64,000 bases of DNA from assembly GCA_965205785.1 (NCBI GenBank), contig OZ242188.1, positions 1,736,001 through 1,800,000 of the forward strand, in the 5' to 3' direction. Of this stretch, positions 8,279 through 17,398 are shown in pieces. The first letter of the stretch is position 1. Each line of letters begins with the position of its first letter. Under the pieces are notes generated by a model. It saw nothing but the letters and a program-made list of their open reading frames with translations. It had not been told where the DNA came from and did no database searches. The stretch is from BJGV01 sp965205785 (GTDB lineage Bacteria > Pseudomonadota > Gammaproteobacteria > Burkholderiales > Nitrosomonadaceae). Made by a program: the position numbers and the translations under genes.

Positions 8279-9831
8279 GCGGCTTCTCCCTCAATCTCCG
8301 CAACGATGGCATCAATTTGTATGCGGAGTTCACTTTGACGGGCGACAATTTCCTCAATCCCGGCATTGAATTCGGCAATATTGATTACCTCGCGAGTGTC
8401 TCTGGCCTCCACGTAAGAGCTGACCGACAGGTTGTAATCATTGGCCACAATCTTTTCATACGGCACGACTTCCGCCACGTGATCCACTTTCTCCTTACTG
8501 TCGAACATATCCATAATCTTTTGAATATGCTCATCAACCATCACGTTATTGTTGGTTTCTTTTTTGAAGAATTCTTCACCACTGGCATCAATGAACTGTA
8601 GGTTCATGTCAGGTTTATTTTTGGCCAGCACCAAAATCGTCACGGCAATGGTGGTGCCGTAAAACAGGTTGGGTGCGAGGGAAATCACCGCATCCACATA
8701 GTTCTGATCAACCAGATATTTACGGATTTTTTGTTCTGCACCACCACGGTAAAAAATACCGGGAAAGCAAACAATCGCCGCACGTCCTTTGCCGGAGAGA
8801 TAGCTCAATGCATGCAGAACAAAGGCAAAGTCGGCCTTGGATTTGGGGGCCAGCACACCTGCAGGCGCAAAACGGTCATCGTTGATCAGTGTCGGATCGT
8901 CCGAGCCAATCCATTTCACCGAATAGGGCGGGTTGGAAACAATGGCATCAAAGGGTTTGTCCTCACCAAAGTGTGGATTGATGAGCGTATCGCCTAGCTG
9001 CATATTGAATTTATCGTAATTGATATTGTGCAAAAACATGTTCATCCGCGCCAGGTTGTACGTAGTGTGGTTGAGCTCCTGACCGAAAAATCCTTCTTCA
9101 ACAATATGGGCATCAAAATGCTTTTTGGCTTGTAGCAGCAACGAGCCAGAACCGCAGGCGGGGTCATAAATTTTATTCACGCTGGCTTGCTTATGCATGG
9201 CAAGCCGGGCAATGAGTTTGGAGACATGCTGCGGCGTAAAGAATTCACCGCCGGATTTTCCGGCATTAGCGGCATAGTTGGATATGAGGAATTCATAGGC
9301 GTCACCGAACAAATCAATCTGGCTGCCATGAAAGTCACCAAACGCTAACCCTGCCACACCTTTGAGTACGGCGGCAAGGCGTGCATTCTTCGCTGTTACT
9401 GTATTACCCAGGCGATTGCTGGTCGTATCAAAATCAGCAAACAGTCCTTTGATATCGCCTTCAGAAGGGTAGCCGCTGGCAGAGGCCTCAATCCCGGCGA
9501 ATATTTCGGCTAAGTCGGTATTCAGGCTTTCATTGGTATTTGCGTTTTTAGCAACATTCACGAACAGCTGGCTGGGGTAGATGAAGTACCCCTTAGTTTT
9601 GATGGCATCATCTTTGTTCTCCGGCGTGATTACATCGTCAGATAGCTGAGCATAATTGATGCTGCCATCATCGGCTTCGATGTAGCGGGCAAAGTTTTCA
9701 CTGATAAAACGGTAAAACAGCGTGCCAAGAACATATTGCTTGAAATCCCAGCCATCGACCGCGCCTCGAACATCATTGGCAATCTGCCAGATTTGGCGTT
9801 GTAGTGCAGCGCGTTGTTGGTTTCCTGTCAT
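8275..9831 (-). CDS. hsdM: type I DNA methyltransferase subunit HsdM
   Basis: The N6-adenine methyltransferase subunit that, with HsdS, modifies the recognition site. The N-terminal helical domain (RQIWQIANDVRGAVDGWDFK) precedes the Rossmann-fold methylase. GEFFTPQHVSKLIARL lies at about 195-210, the AdoMet motif DPACGSG at 223-229, and the catalytic NPPY at 300-303. Length (518 aa) is standard for HsdM. It is the first large gene of the operon, begins 12 nt after the HTH gene and overlaps fic by 4 nt. No lesion is seen, so methylation capacity depends mainly on the state of hsdS. Confidence 0.95.
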   Translation of the reverse strand: MTGNQQRAALQRQIWQIANDVRGAVDGWDFKQYVLGTLFYRFISENFARYIEADDGSINYAQLSDDVITPENKDDAIKTKGYFIYPSQLFVNVAKNANTNESLNTDLAEIFAGIEASASGYPSEGDIKGLFADFDTTSNRLGNTVTAKNARLAAVLKGVAGLAFGDFHGSQIDLFGDAYEFLISNYAANAGKSGGEFFTPQHVSKLIARLAMHKQASVNKIYDPACGSGSLLLQAKKHFDAHIVEEGFFGQELNHTTYNLARMNMFLHNINYDKFNMQLGDTLINPHFGEDKPFDAIVSNPPYSVKWIGSDDPTLINDDRFAPAGVLAPKSKADFAFVLHALSYLSGKGRAAIVCFPGIFYRGGAEQKIRKYLVDQNYVDAVISLAPNLFYGTTIAVTILVLAKNKPDMNLQFIDASGEEFFKKETNNNVMVDEHIQKIMDMFDSKEKVDHVAEVVPYEKIVANDYNLSVSSYVEARDTREVINIAEFNAGIEEIVARQSELRIQIDAIVAEIEGEAA

Positions 9832-9843
9832 GCGTTATCCTCT

Positions 9844-10020
9844 TTATTTCTGCTCTTGTTCTTTACTCCAGCGATCCATTTTACTCTTCCGAAATCGCCA
9901 CGTGCTACCGATCTTGCAACCCGGCACTTTGCCCTCAGAGGCAAATCGACAGGCCATTTTCTCTGCAATCTTACGATACCCGCTCAGCTCTTTACCAATC
10001 CTAATATCATCATCGGGCAT
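9844..10020 (-). CDS. small helix-turn-helix (excisionase-type) protein
   Basis: A short DNA-binding protein of the MerR/excisionase HTH type. The C-terminal half reads KIAEKMACRFASEGKVPG then KIGSTWRFRKSKMDRW, which is the hallmark end of that domain. The frame stays open further upstream, but I place the start at the ATG at 10018-10020 because residues before it do not resemble the family; this leaves 58 residues. The first helix is degenerate relative to the usual family pattern. It immediately precedes hsdM and is probably cotranscribed, so it may regulate the operon. Confidence 0.65.
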   Translation of the reverse strand: MPDDDIRIGKELSGYRKIAEKMACRFASEGKVPGCKIGSTWRFRKSKMDRWSKEQEQK

Positions 10021-10373
10021 GGCTGTACTGCCCTTCCCGGGAGATATGAATTGAAAATAGCGGAGAATGTATGAATAATCAAGTAAGTGATCGGGGAAAT
10101 CAAATTGTAAAGACAGGCTCATGCAGCCATACGGGAACAATCAGATTCTCTGCGCACCATCGACCTGGTCACCTTTTTGGGGTGTCACCATGCGAGTTTT
10201 CTTGATATGAAGGCGCTGAGTGAGGATATGGACAAGGCCAAGGACAAGGCCAAGGACAAGGCTAGTGACTGGCTAGCTTAATATAAGCTACCAAGGCAAT
10301 AAGTATATAATTCCCATAAATTAAAAAGGGAAGCCAGCCAATAACTATCTAAAAAGTGTTAAATAAAAATACC
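10021..10373. other. intergenic debris with a 12-bp repeat
   Basis: No intact gene. A plus-strand frame ending at about 10281 reads SFLDMKALSEDMDKAK and contains a 12-bp repeat (GACAAGGCCAAG, about 2.6 copies from 10231) that codes for DKAK units. It lacks a credible start and looks like the tail of a lost gene. Confidence 0.4.
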
Positions 10374-10508
10374 TTAAACTAGTAAATTCCGTTCAGCGAT
10401 TTCAAGTGCAAGTGCAGTCTTGCCGATCTGCCGTGGGCCAAGGATGGCTATTGCCGGATTTTGGGTCAGGCACTTGATAATTTTCCGAGTCAGCTCTCTT
10501 TTGTACAT
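10374..10508 (-). pseudogene. truncated AAA ATPase (AAA_14/DUF4143-type) N-terminus
   Basis: An ATG-initiated frame of 44 codons. It begins MYKRELTRKI and includes AIAILGPRQIGKTALALEI, the Walker A region of the AAA_14 ATPase family, whose members are normally about 400 residues. The frame ends abruptly after ERNLLV and nothing downstream continues the domain, so only the first tenth of the gene remains. Confidence 0.7.
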
Positions 10509-10735
10509 ACGGGTAATATTGACATAAAATATTAGAGTTACAAGATAAATGTACGTATGCGGTGATTAAGACTGCAATAGCTATCATTTCTTATCCAAGA
10601 GTAATGATAACTATATTCTATTCTTTTTTAATAAAAACACGATCTGATTTATCATCAGATTAGATGCATTCTTGATATATACTAATATCTATTTAGAGCA
10701 AATAGATATTCATCAACTATCAGAGATACAAATTT

Positions 10736-11818
10736 ATGCTAAGAAGCCAATTTAAAAGAAAACTGAAAAAGCTATTACTGGAGTCTTTAGAAAATAATTA
10801 TACGGATAATTATGACTACCATATGCATGGAAAAGAAGATCCAGGTAGATGGTCGCGTGAATGGTATCGAAAAAATATGCCCTGCACCTATTTTTCTAAA
10901 CACTGGTATATAAATAAAATTTTAAGAAAACCTAGCACACATTGTGAGTTTTTATATGAGAAGTTAAACAAAAAAGAAGATAAGGAATTACTACTTTTGT
11001 TAGTTGCCTATCGTCAACTTGGATTAAAGAGAATCAAGTTACCTGAATTTGATGATTATTTTAAGATAGTCACAGAAATTATAGGTGATTTTAATAAAAT
11101 AAAAGAAGAGAAATTAGATGTTGATTATATGTTTGCGCTTAATAAAATTGATTTTACTAAGTTTGGTTTTCCTGTAACTATCTTTAGTATCCCGCTGACA
11201 GTATATTATGAAGTGATAAGAGACCAGTATCAATATATCGATGCGGGGTTTCAGATATGTCAAAATGACTACATTATTGATGCAGGCGCATGTATAGGTG
11301 ATACATCGTTATTCTTTGCCCATAGAGTGGGAGAAAAAGGAAAAGTATTTGCGTTTGAAATGTTGCCGGAAAATCTTAGTATACTTTATAGAAATCTGGA
11401 TATGAATAAAAATCTGGCAAAGAATATTTCTGTGATTGAAAGGCCGGTTACTGAGAGTTCTGATGAAGAATTCTATACTATTAAAGATGGTCCCGCATCT
11501 CGATTAACAACCTCTCTGACTGAAAGTGATGATGTGACTGTTATCAAGAGTGTTTCTATTGATGATTATATGGGACAGAACACAATCAGTAAAATAGATT
11601 TAATTAAAATGGATATTGAAGGTGCGGAATTATCAGCATTAAAGGGTGCAAAGAAGACTATTGTAAAATACAGGCCAAAATTAGCTGTATGTGTATACCA
11701 CAAAGAATTAGATTTTGATGAAATTCCTAAATATATTGATTCTCTCGGGTTTGGCTATAAGTTTTATTTGAAACATCACGGTATTTCTCAAGGTGAGACG
11801 GTCTTATATTGCATGTAA
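10736..11818 (+). CDS. FkbM family methyltransferase
   Basis: A SAM-dependent methyltransferase of the FkbM type, which usually methylates hydroxyl groups on sugars or polyketide-like products. A ~180-residue N-terminal region of unknown role precedes the Rossmann core. The SAM-binding motif is YIIDAGACIGDTSLFFA, with FAFEMLPENLSILYRNL as motif II, and the FkbM signature KIDLIKMDIEGAELSALKG lies near residues 285-303. The C-terminus is complete. The gene is very AT-rich and stands alone between debris on both sides. The nearby glycosyltransferase and acetyltransferase (15.8-17.3 kb) hint at a surface polysaccharide locus, but the substrate is unknown. Confidence 0.85.
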   Translation: MLRSQFKRKLKKLLLESLENNYTDNYDYHMHGKEDPGRWSREWYRKNMPCTYFSKHWYINKILRKPSTHCEFLYEKLNKKEDKELLLLLVAYRQLGLKRIKLPEFDDYFKIVTEIIGDFNKIKEEKLDVDYMFALNKIDFTKFGFPVTIFSIPLTVYYEVIRDQYQYIDAGFQICQNDYIIDAGACIGDTSLFFAHRVGEKGKVFAFEMLPENLSILYRNLDMNKNLAKNISVIERPVTESSDEEFYTIKDGPASRLTTSLTESDDVTVIKSVSIDDYMGQNTISKIDLIKMDIEGAELSALKGAKKTIVKYRPKLAVCVYHKELDFDEIPKYIDSLGFGYKFYLKHHGISQGETVLYCM

Positions 11819-12000
11819 GTTTAGAAATATCTTGCCCGTACTAATCCTATAGTAGGTACTAAATATAAGGGTCTGCCTTGTGCTAAAATCACTCATTTGC
11901 TCAAATGCTGTTACAACTTTCCGGTTTAGTTCCAATCAGGGTTTCTTAGAGCCACACGTGTGACTCTTGTTTTGACATTGATAAATAAGAACATCAACTA
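11819..12000. other. short intergenic region after the FkbM gene
   Basis: No gene or clear regulatory element is seen. Confidence 0.3.
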
Positions 12001-12180
12001 TTAATTTATATTTTCTGGAAACACGTTTTGATGTCCTGGCATTGTTAGTACATCAAAAAGCGTTTTTAGTCGGTTATCAATGTCATCACCATGAATTAGT
12101 TGTCCATGTTGCAATAGAGCAATAGAGCGACAGACAGGCTGCTCTTGAATTTCAGTGTAAGCTGCTCTTTTTAAGGGCAT
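12001..12180 (-). pseudogene. fragment of a conserved hypothetical protein
   Basis: An ATG-initiated 59-residue frame containing LIHGDDIDNRLKTLFDVLTM. This pattern (GxDIDNRxKTLFDxLxMP) recurs in a small conserved hypothetical family. Both ends appear lost relative to what I recall, and a short duplication (CAATAGAG twice) occurs inside. Function unknown. Confidence 0.45.
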
Positions 12181-12540
12181 GAATTTGTCTGACAGATGCA
12201 GTCATCTCGGGGACATAAAGTTCTGATATCCGGTTCTGCTACTTTCAGCCACGTTTAGCAATCTTTCCCTGGTCCGAAAATGACAAATGGTGGAATTATT
12301 TTCACCAGACTCCCTCGCAAGTACTCAGATTCTGAGTGGTCGGTTCCTTTATAATCTCCTGCGGCGTACGTCCGGAACCCTGCCACCAGCCGGATCAACC
12401 GTTTAAAATGGGGCAGCGGGACGGAGCAACTGGCGGCTAAGCTAGGGGATCTGGCAGCCCGGGTACCATTCGACTTTAATTTTCGGAGCATCGGATCGGG
12501 TACGCAAAAATTTGCGACCAGCTTAAATTAGATCACACGG
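12181..12540. other. decayed coding-like DNA
   Basis: Base composition shifts from AT-rich to GC-rich near 12,350. Short open stretches (for example EQLAAKLGDLAARVPFDF near 12,424) look protein-like but are broken by stops. A dyad ACTCAGA-T-TCTGAGT lies at about 12,326-12,340. Probably the 5' part of the neighbouring decayed outer-membrane-type gene. Confidence 0.35.
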
Positions 12541-13034
12541 CCAGCTGGTCATCTGCAACTGGCCGGAGGAGGTGCCGACATAGTCATATATGCCCGGCGG
12601 CGTTTTGATATCTGGGTGAAAGGCGGTATTTACTGGTTTAACGGTACGGGAGATTCGAAGGGAACGTTTGACATTGTTCATCTGGTGGCAGATTACCTGG
12701 TATTTCCGGAATATAAGAATCTCAGGTCATAAGGTATCACGGGGTCAGGCCCGGATAGGGTCGAACTTGTCTACCCGGTTCACGGGGGCGTACGGGATCA
12801 TTTTTGAGCCCTCAGCGACGATTAATGCGATCTATATAGCCGTTCGGGCACTCGTGGGGTGAGCCTGACCAACTGGATCAGAGCTCTGAACGAGTGGCGT
12901 GCGAGGGCGAATACGGTCTGACCATGATCACCCGTCAGGGCATCCGGACATCCATCATAGGAAACTATGACGGTATCGGACAGAGTGTCTTCGAGGCCTA
13001 TGGTGTGGAACTGAATGTGGGAGTGGAATTCTGA
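12541..13034 (+). pseudogene. decayed outer-membrane beta-barrel-type gene
   Basis: Fragments in different frames resemble barrel strands. One reads FDIWVKGGIYWFNGTG; the last reads EGEYGLTMITRQGIRTS then SVFEAYGVELNVGVEF and ends in Phe at the stop codon, as outer-membrane barrels do. Stops at several points separate the fragments. GC content matches the autotransporter region at 18.5-23 kb rather than the surroundings, so this may be a dead relative of those genes. The assignment rests on strand-like patterns only. Confidence 0.4.
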
Positions 13035-13336
13035 CCGGCTTCCCGCATTCCGACACGGAAGTTTGTGAAATGGCACAGCAAGAGAGATCAGGAACACTGT
13101 TGTGGCGGATCAGATTAATAGGTGAGCGCTGGTAGCAGGAGTGACTCCGGATTTACTGGATTGCCTCTTAATCAGCCGGATCACAAATCAAAAAATCGAT
13201 TCCTATTTGTACCAATTTATTTTTACTTCCTGTATAAATACTTTTATTATCTGCTCATCCGGTATATATTGGATCGGAGTTTTGCTCGGCTTGGTGTACT
13301 TATTGCTGCCAAGGGCAAAAATTATAACGGTATGTC
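13035..13336. other. intergenic, GC to AT transition upstream of pxpA
   Basis: Composition drops from GC-rich to AT-rich at about 13,190. This is consistent with a junction between the decayed barrel gene and the pxp operon. No gene seen. Confidence 0.35.
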
Positions 13337-14032
13337 ATGGATCAGGAATCGACTCTTCAAATTAATTGTGATCTGGGTGAATGTTTAACACCTAATCCGG
13401 ATGCAACAGTGATGCCGCTGATTGATATAGCCAATATTGCCTGTGGCGGGCATGCAGGCGATGATCGCAGTATGAGTGAAGCGATTCAACTCGCCAAACA
13501 AAACGGAGTGAAAATCGGATCGCATCCCGGTTATCGGGATCCGATCCGATTTGGTCGCGTTCCTCATTCTTTGAATGAGAAGGATTTATTTACTTTGATT
13601 AACAATCAGGTCTTGTATTTTCAGAAATTGTGCTTGTATAACAATGCAAAACCTGAGTATCTCAAGCCTCATGGTGCATTGTATCATCAGATGGTAGCAG
13701 ATTCATCCGTGCTCAGGGTTATCTGTAGGGTGATCCGGGCCATTGATCCTAATCTGTTATTGATCGTGCCAGCCGGAATAAATCGTACAAAGTTACAAAC
13801 CATTGCGGAAAATGAGCAGATCCGACTAATCTATGAAGTATTTGCAGACAGAGCCTATGTTGGGTTTCAAATGATCGACAGAGGAAAAAAAGATGCGGTG
13901 TTAGATAACCCGAAGGACATTGTCGAACAATACCGGCGATTTATAAACGAACCATTATTACAAATTGACACCATCTGTTTTCATAGCGATAATCCGGCTT
14001 CCGTTCAGGCATTACAATTACTTCGTGCATAA
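13337..14032 (+). CDS. pxpA: 5-oxoprolinase subunit A (LamB/YcsF family)
   Basis: A subunit of the ATP-dependent 5-oxoprolinase that opens pyroglutamate to glutamate, acting in the cytoplasm with PxpB and PxpC. Family motifs are clear: INCDLGECL at residues 9-17, IANIACGGHAGDD at about 31-43, GSHPGYRDP and FGRVP, YLKPHGALYH at about 110-119, and a C-terminal CFHSDNP. At 231 residues it is slightly shorter than usual (about 245-255). It is first in a three-gene operon whose members overlap (8 nt into pxpB), indicating coupled translation. The housekeeping role is detoxification of spontaneously formed 5-oxoproline. Confidence 0.92.
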   Translation: MDQESTLQINCDLGECLTPNPDATVMPLIDIANIACGGHAGDDRSMSEAIQLAKQNGVKIGSHPGYRDPIRFGRVPHSLNEKDLFTLINNQVLYFQKLCLYNNAKPEYLKPHGALYHQMVADSSVLRVICRVIRAIDPNLLLIVPAGINRTKLQTIAENEQIRLIYEVFADRAYVGFQMIDRGKKDAVLDNPKDIVEQYRRFINEPLLQIDTICFHSDNPASVQALQLLRA

Positions 14033-14708
14033 AATCGTTCCGGCAGGAGAAAACTCGATTATTATTTATTTTGGCGAGGAGATTGATGCCCGTTTACCGG
14101 AGGAAATCAGATTTTTTGCCACGAAGCTAACAAATCAATTTAGCCATGTAATAATTAATGTAATTCCATCTTATACCTCCCTTCATATTACGTATAATCT
14201 GAATTTGATTACGTATCAGGATTTTTGTAGTCAGGTTACTGACGACCTGCATACTCATGATTATATTGCTGGTACAAGCGCGGGCAAGCACATCACAATT
14301 CCTGTTTATTACAGTCCGGAGGTGGGATTAGACCTTGCGCAATTACTTATGGAAAAGCACTTAAGTCTGGACAAATTTATAACTATTCACTCTGCAAAAG
14401 AATACCTGGTGCATGCAATTGGATTCGCCCCTGGCTTTACTTTTTTGGCTGAGGTAGAGGAGCAAATCCGGGCACCAAGACTGGCCACGCCCCGTATCCA
14501 CATTCCTGCCGGCAGTGTGGGCATTGCGGATAATCAGACGGGCATCTATCCTTGTGACTCTTCCGGAGGCTGGAATATCATTGGGCGTACACCGGTTGAT
14601 TTATCGGTAGCCAATGCTAACAATATTGAAAAATTCAGCGTGGGCGATACAGTAAAGTTTATTCCTGTTGATAAAAATAAATACTTGTCGCTGGGGGGCA
14701 GGTTGTGA
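14025..14708 (+). CDS. pxpB: 5-oxoprolinase subunit B (KipI-like)
   Basis: The PxpB/KipI-family subunit of 5-oxoprolinase. I place the start at GTG 14025, overlapping the pxpA stop, because the protein then begins VHKIVPAGENSIIIYFG, the usual family opening. Upstream in-frame codons only shadow pxpA. The typical motif GFAPGFTFLAEVEEQI and AGSVGIADNQTGIYPCDSSG are present in the C-terminal half. It ends with a GTGA overlap with pxpC. In Bacillus the homologue KipI inhibits kinase KinA, but within this three-gene operon the 5-oxoprolinase role is the natural reading. Confidence 0.9.
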   Translation: MHKIVPAGENSIIIYFGEEIDARLPEEIRFFATKLTNQFSHVIINVIPSYTSLHITYNLNLITYQDFCSQVTDDLHTHDYIAGTSAGKHITIPVYYSPEVGLDLAQLLMEKHLSLDKFITIHSAKEYLVHAIGFAPGFTFLAEVEEQIRAPRLATPRIHIPAGSVGIADNQTGIYPCDSSGGWNIIGRTPVDLSVANANNIEKFSVGDTVKFIPVDKNKYLSLGGRL

Positions 14709-15610
14709 GTTTTGAAGTGGTACGGGCAGGGTTTTTATCTACGATACAGGATTATGGCCGGTTTGGGTATGCCGGATATGGCATGAGTCCGTGTGGAGTG
14801 ATGGATGAGCACGCCTATTGTTGGGCAAATTATTTGCTTGATAATCATTTCAACGACAGTGTGATTGAAATTACTTTTGGCGGCGTTACGCTGCAAGCCG
14901 GAGCCAAAACCTTCATTAGTGTGACGGGTGCCGATTTAGATTTTGCAATCAATGCCAAATCAGCTCCGCTTTGGAGTGTTATCCCGGTTAAAAAAGGTGA
15001 CTTGCTCACCTGGAAGCAGCCCAAGAGTGGTATTCGTACGTATTTTGCTGTAAAAAATGGGTTCGACACCGCATCGTGGTTTGGGTCCAGATCGGTTAAT
15101 GTACGGGAGAACATCGGATATAAATTAATGCAGGGAGATCAGTTGCCTTGTATGGTTTGTAACGGATTGAATCGTCGTTTGATGCCGAAAAACTATATTC
15201 CTGAGTATAACCAGGACATTGTTTTGCGATTGTTACCAACCTATCAGTTCAGTGAATTGAGTTCGCGTCAGAAGCATATTTTTTTTAATCAGGTGTATAC
15301 GATCAGTCATGCTCATAACCGGACAGGATGTCGTTTACACGGAATTCCCATGGCTCTTGAAAAAAAGAAGATGATTTCTGAAGGAATATCCTATGGCAGT
15401 GTTGAGATTGCCGGTGACGGGCTACCCATTATTTTATTAAAAGATGCCCCTACTATTGGTGGTTATGTAAAAATTGGTACGGTATTTTCATTAGATTTGT
15501 CAAAACTGGCACAAAAGCAGACAAACGCCAGGGTAAGATTTACGTTAATGCAAATGGAACAAGCTCAAATTGAGCGGGCAACGTTCAATCAGTTCTTTGC
15601 GATGAATTAA
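14705..15610 (+). CDS. pxpC: 5-oxoprolinase subunit C (KipA-like)
   Basis: The third 5-oxoprolinase subunit, of the carboxyltransferase-like KipA family. Characteristic segments are RAGFLSTIQDYGRFGYAGYG at residues 7-26, SPCGVMDEHAYCWAN, ITFGGVTLQAG, and near the C-terminus SYGSVEIAGDGLPIILLKDA with GGYVKIGTV. The 301-residue length is normal. It starts at GTG overlapping the pxpB stop (GTGA). The gene seems intact, so the operon probably encodes an active enzyme. Confidence 0.92.
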   Translation: MSFEVVRAGFLSTIQDYGRFGYAGYGMSPCGVMDEHAYCWANYLLDNHFNDSVIEITFGGVTLQAGAKTFISVTGADLDFAINAKSAPLWSVIPVKKGDLLTWKQPKSGIRTYFAVKNGFDTASWFGSRSVNVRENIGYKLMQGDQLPCMVCNGLNRRLMPKNYIPEYNQDIVLRLLPTYQFSELSSRQKHIFFNQVYTISHAHNRTGCRLHGIPMALEKKKMISEGISYGSVEIAGDGLPIILLKDAPTIGGYVKIGTVFSLDLSKLAQKQTNARVRFTLMQMEQAQIERATFNQFFAMN

Positions 15611-15611
15611 G

Positions 15612-15761
15612 TTGGACTTAGAAAACGAACAAGCTATTTGTAAAACACTGCAGAACCTAACGCAGAATCTTACTATTATAGCTGTATCTCATCAACCTGC
15701 TTTGGTAAATGCTGGGGATCATGTTATTACCCTGGCTGATAAGAACATAAAACAATCATAG
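15612..15761 (+). pseudogene. C-terminal stub of an ABC-transporter ATPase
   Basis: A 49-codon frame starting next to the pxpC stop. It reads LDLENEQAICKTLQNL then NLTIIAVSHQPALVNAGD, which is the segment from the D-loop through the H-loop His of an ABC ATPase with its C-terminal tail. Everything upstream of the D-loop is missing, so this is a deletion remnant. The TTG at 15612 is not a credible start. Confidence 0.7.
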
Positions 15762-15800
15762 TAACTCGGAATTTAGCGATTACCGAATAGTCTGTAAACA

Positions 15801-16742
15801 TCACTTTATATTATTAAAATAATTAATAGCTTCTACAGCAAAGCTCCGGACATTCTCTGCGGAGTTTTGTTCTTGTTCTTTCATTCTATCTAATAGAAGA
15901 TGTGCGGTCTTACGAGCCCACGGTAAATCCTCAAAACCATAAGCTACACCATAGCGCTCATTTTCTTCTGAGTACCATTGTTCTTTGCTTACGTTCTCAT
16001 CTGGTATGACTACCGACTCGGCACCGCATAATACGGCTAGTGATGAATAGGCCGTATATGGATCATAAGAAATGAAAGTCTTTACACGTTTGAATAATGG
16101 AGCAACCCAGCTATGCGGTTTATCATCGATCAAACTAGAATAATTCAAATCGTGCACTATAGTTTTTTCCTTACCTTTTCTTATACAATAGGCGGTTCCG
16201 GAACGCTGTCCATCTGGAAGCGCGCCATTCATGTTGTAGCAGTCATGTGGAAAATGCAACACATTCAATCTTAAACTGGATTTAAATACATCAGGAAATA
16301 TATAATCTCTGGCAAAATTATTAAAGTCAATATGATACTCATTCTTACCAAGATGGAAAAAACTATACATGTTATGAAACGCTGGCTTATATAGCATCCA
16401 TCGGACAATATTTTTTGCTCTCAGTGGATTATCAAGTATGATCTCCGGATAGATTACTATCCAATCCGAACCAAATTTTTTAGGCGGATTCTTTAAAACT
16501 TGCGTATTAAAATTAGGGTTTAATTTATAGGGAGACCAATTTTCTTTAATCTCCTTGGCTACCTCATACAAAGGTCTAATAATGCGTCTACGAGTAACCA
16601 CATAATCCTTAAACAATCTTAATAAGTAAGCTTCATATCCAAGATCATTAAGTATGGAGACCAATTTATGCATTGCTATGACACCACCGCTCGCAGGATT
16701 GTAAGGCCCTACAAATATTAAGAATTTTTTAGTTGTTTTCAT
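15801..16742 (-). CDS. glycosyltransferase-like protein
   Basis: A 313-residue protein with a glycosyltransferase-4-like N-terminal Rossmann pattern: KKFLIFVGPYNPASGGVIAM followed by HKLVSILNDLGYEAYLL. A C-terminal segment, FISYDPYTAYSSLAVLCGAESVVIPD, resembles the donor-binding half of WavQ-like lipopolysaccharide transferases. The whole is shorter than two-domain GT4 enzymes, and substrate is unknown. It overlaps the preceding acetyltransferase gene by 14 nt, so the two are an operon. They probably decorate a cell-surface sugar polymer. Confidence 0.7.
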   Translation of the reverse strand: MKTTKKFLIFVGPYNPASGGVIAMHKLVSILNDLGYEAYLLRLFKDYVVTRRRIIRPLYEVAKEIKENWSPYKLNPNFNTQVLKNPPKKFGSDWIVIYPEIILDNPLRAKNIVRWMLYKPAFHNMYSFFHLGKNEYHIDFNNFARDYIFPDVFKSSLRLNVLHFPHDCYNMNGALPDGQRSGTAYCIRKGKEKTIVHDLNYSSLIDDKPHSWVAPLFKRVKTFISYDPYTAYSSLAVLCGAESVVIPDENVSKEQWYSEENERYGVAYGFEDLPWARKTAHLLLDRMKEQEQNSAENVRSFAVEAINYFNNIK

Positions 16743-17319
16743 CTAGTAGATTCCTTTCTAACTCCAACAACTTTCTGCTTCTGGGTTTCATCCTCTTAAT
16801 AGGAGAGCCAAAATATATCCCCCATTCATCCAGTAATTTTCTAACAAGCGACAACGCCCCAACCGAACTTCCTTCGCCAATGGTTACGCCTGGCAATATA
16901 ACGGTGGACGCTCCGATTATTACGTGCTTGTGCAGCACTACCGGCGCAATATTTACGCATAAATATTTCTTTGGAACGGTTGGATTGGTTAAATATTCAC
17001 CTGAATAATTATCTGATCCAGAATAAATGCACACATATTGAGACAGGCCGCAAAAATCAGAGAGTGTGATTCTAGCGGCGCATCCTAGAAAACAGCCGCC
17101 ACCTATGTGAATATAATTGCCAAGAGTTAATGATCCGGAATTAGCAGCAAGAACAGTTTCGCCATCGATGCGAATATTATTTCCGAGAGATATATTGTTC
17201 AGGCCAATGATGGTGCAATTCTTGGCGATCTTTACATTGTGGCCGACATGTTTGAATCCAAAATCCAATAATTCATTGGTCTCATAATATCCTGCATTAA
17301 ATGGATTTGGAATTGTCAT
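16729..17319 (-). CDS. hexapeptide-repeat acyltransferase
   Basis: A 196-residue left-handed beta-helix acyltransferase, probably an O-acetyltransferase for a sugar. Hexapeptide turns are visible from about residue 25 to 155: VGHNVKIAKNCTIIG, ISLGNNIRIDGETVL, LTLGNYIHIGGGCFLGC, then VVLHKHVIIGASTVILPG and VTIGEGSSVGA. His in LHKHV may be the catalytic residue. It leads a two-gene minus-strand operon with the glycosyltransferase (14-nt overlap). The acceptor is not deducible. Confidence 0.85.
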   Translation of the reverse strand: MTIPNPFNAGYYETNELLDFGFKHVGHNVKIAKNCTIIGLNNISLGNNIRIDGETVLAANSGSLTLGNYIHIGGGCFLGCAARITLSDFCGLSQYVCIYSGSDNYSGEYLTNPTVPKKYLCVNIAPVVLHKHVIIGASTVILPGVTIGEGSSVGALSLVRKLLDEWGIYFGSPIKRMKPRSRKLLELERNLLDENN

Positions 17320-17398
17320 GGCCGACTGGTGATCGTTTGGTTGCCGGGTAAGGAATTTATTTGGGAATTATATACCTATTGCCCAATGATAAAATAAT

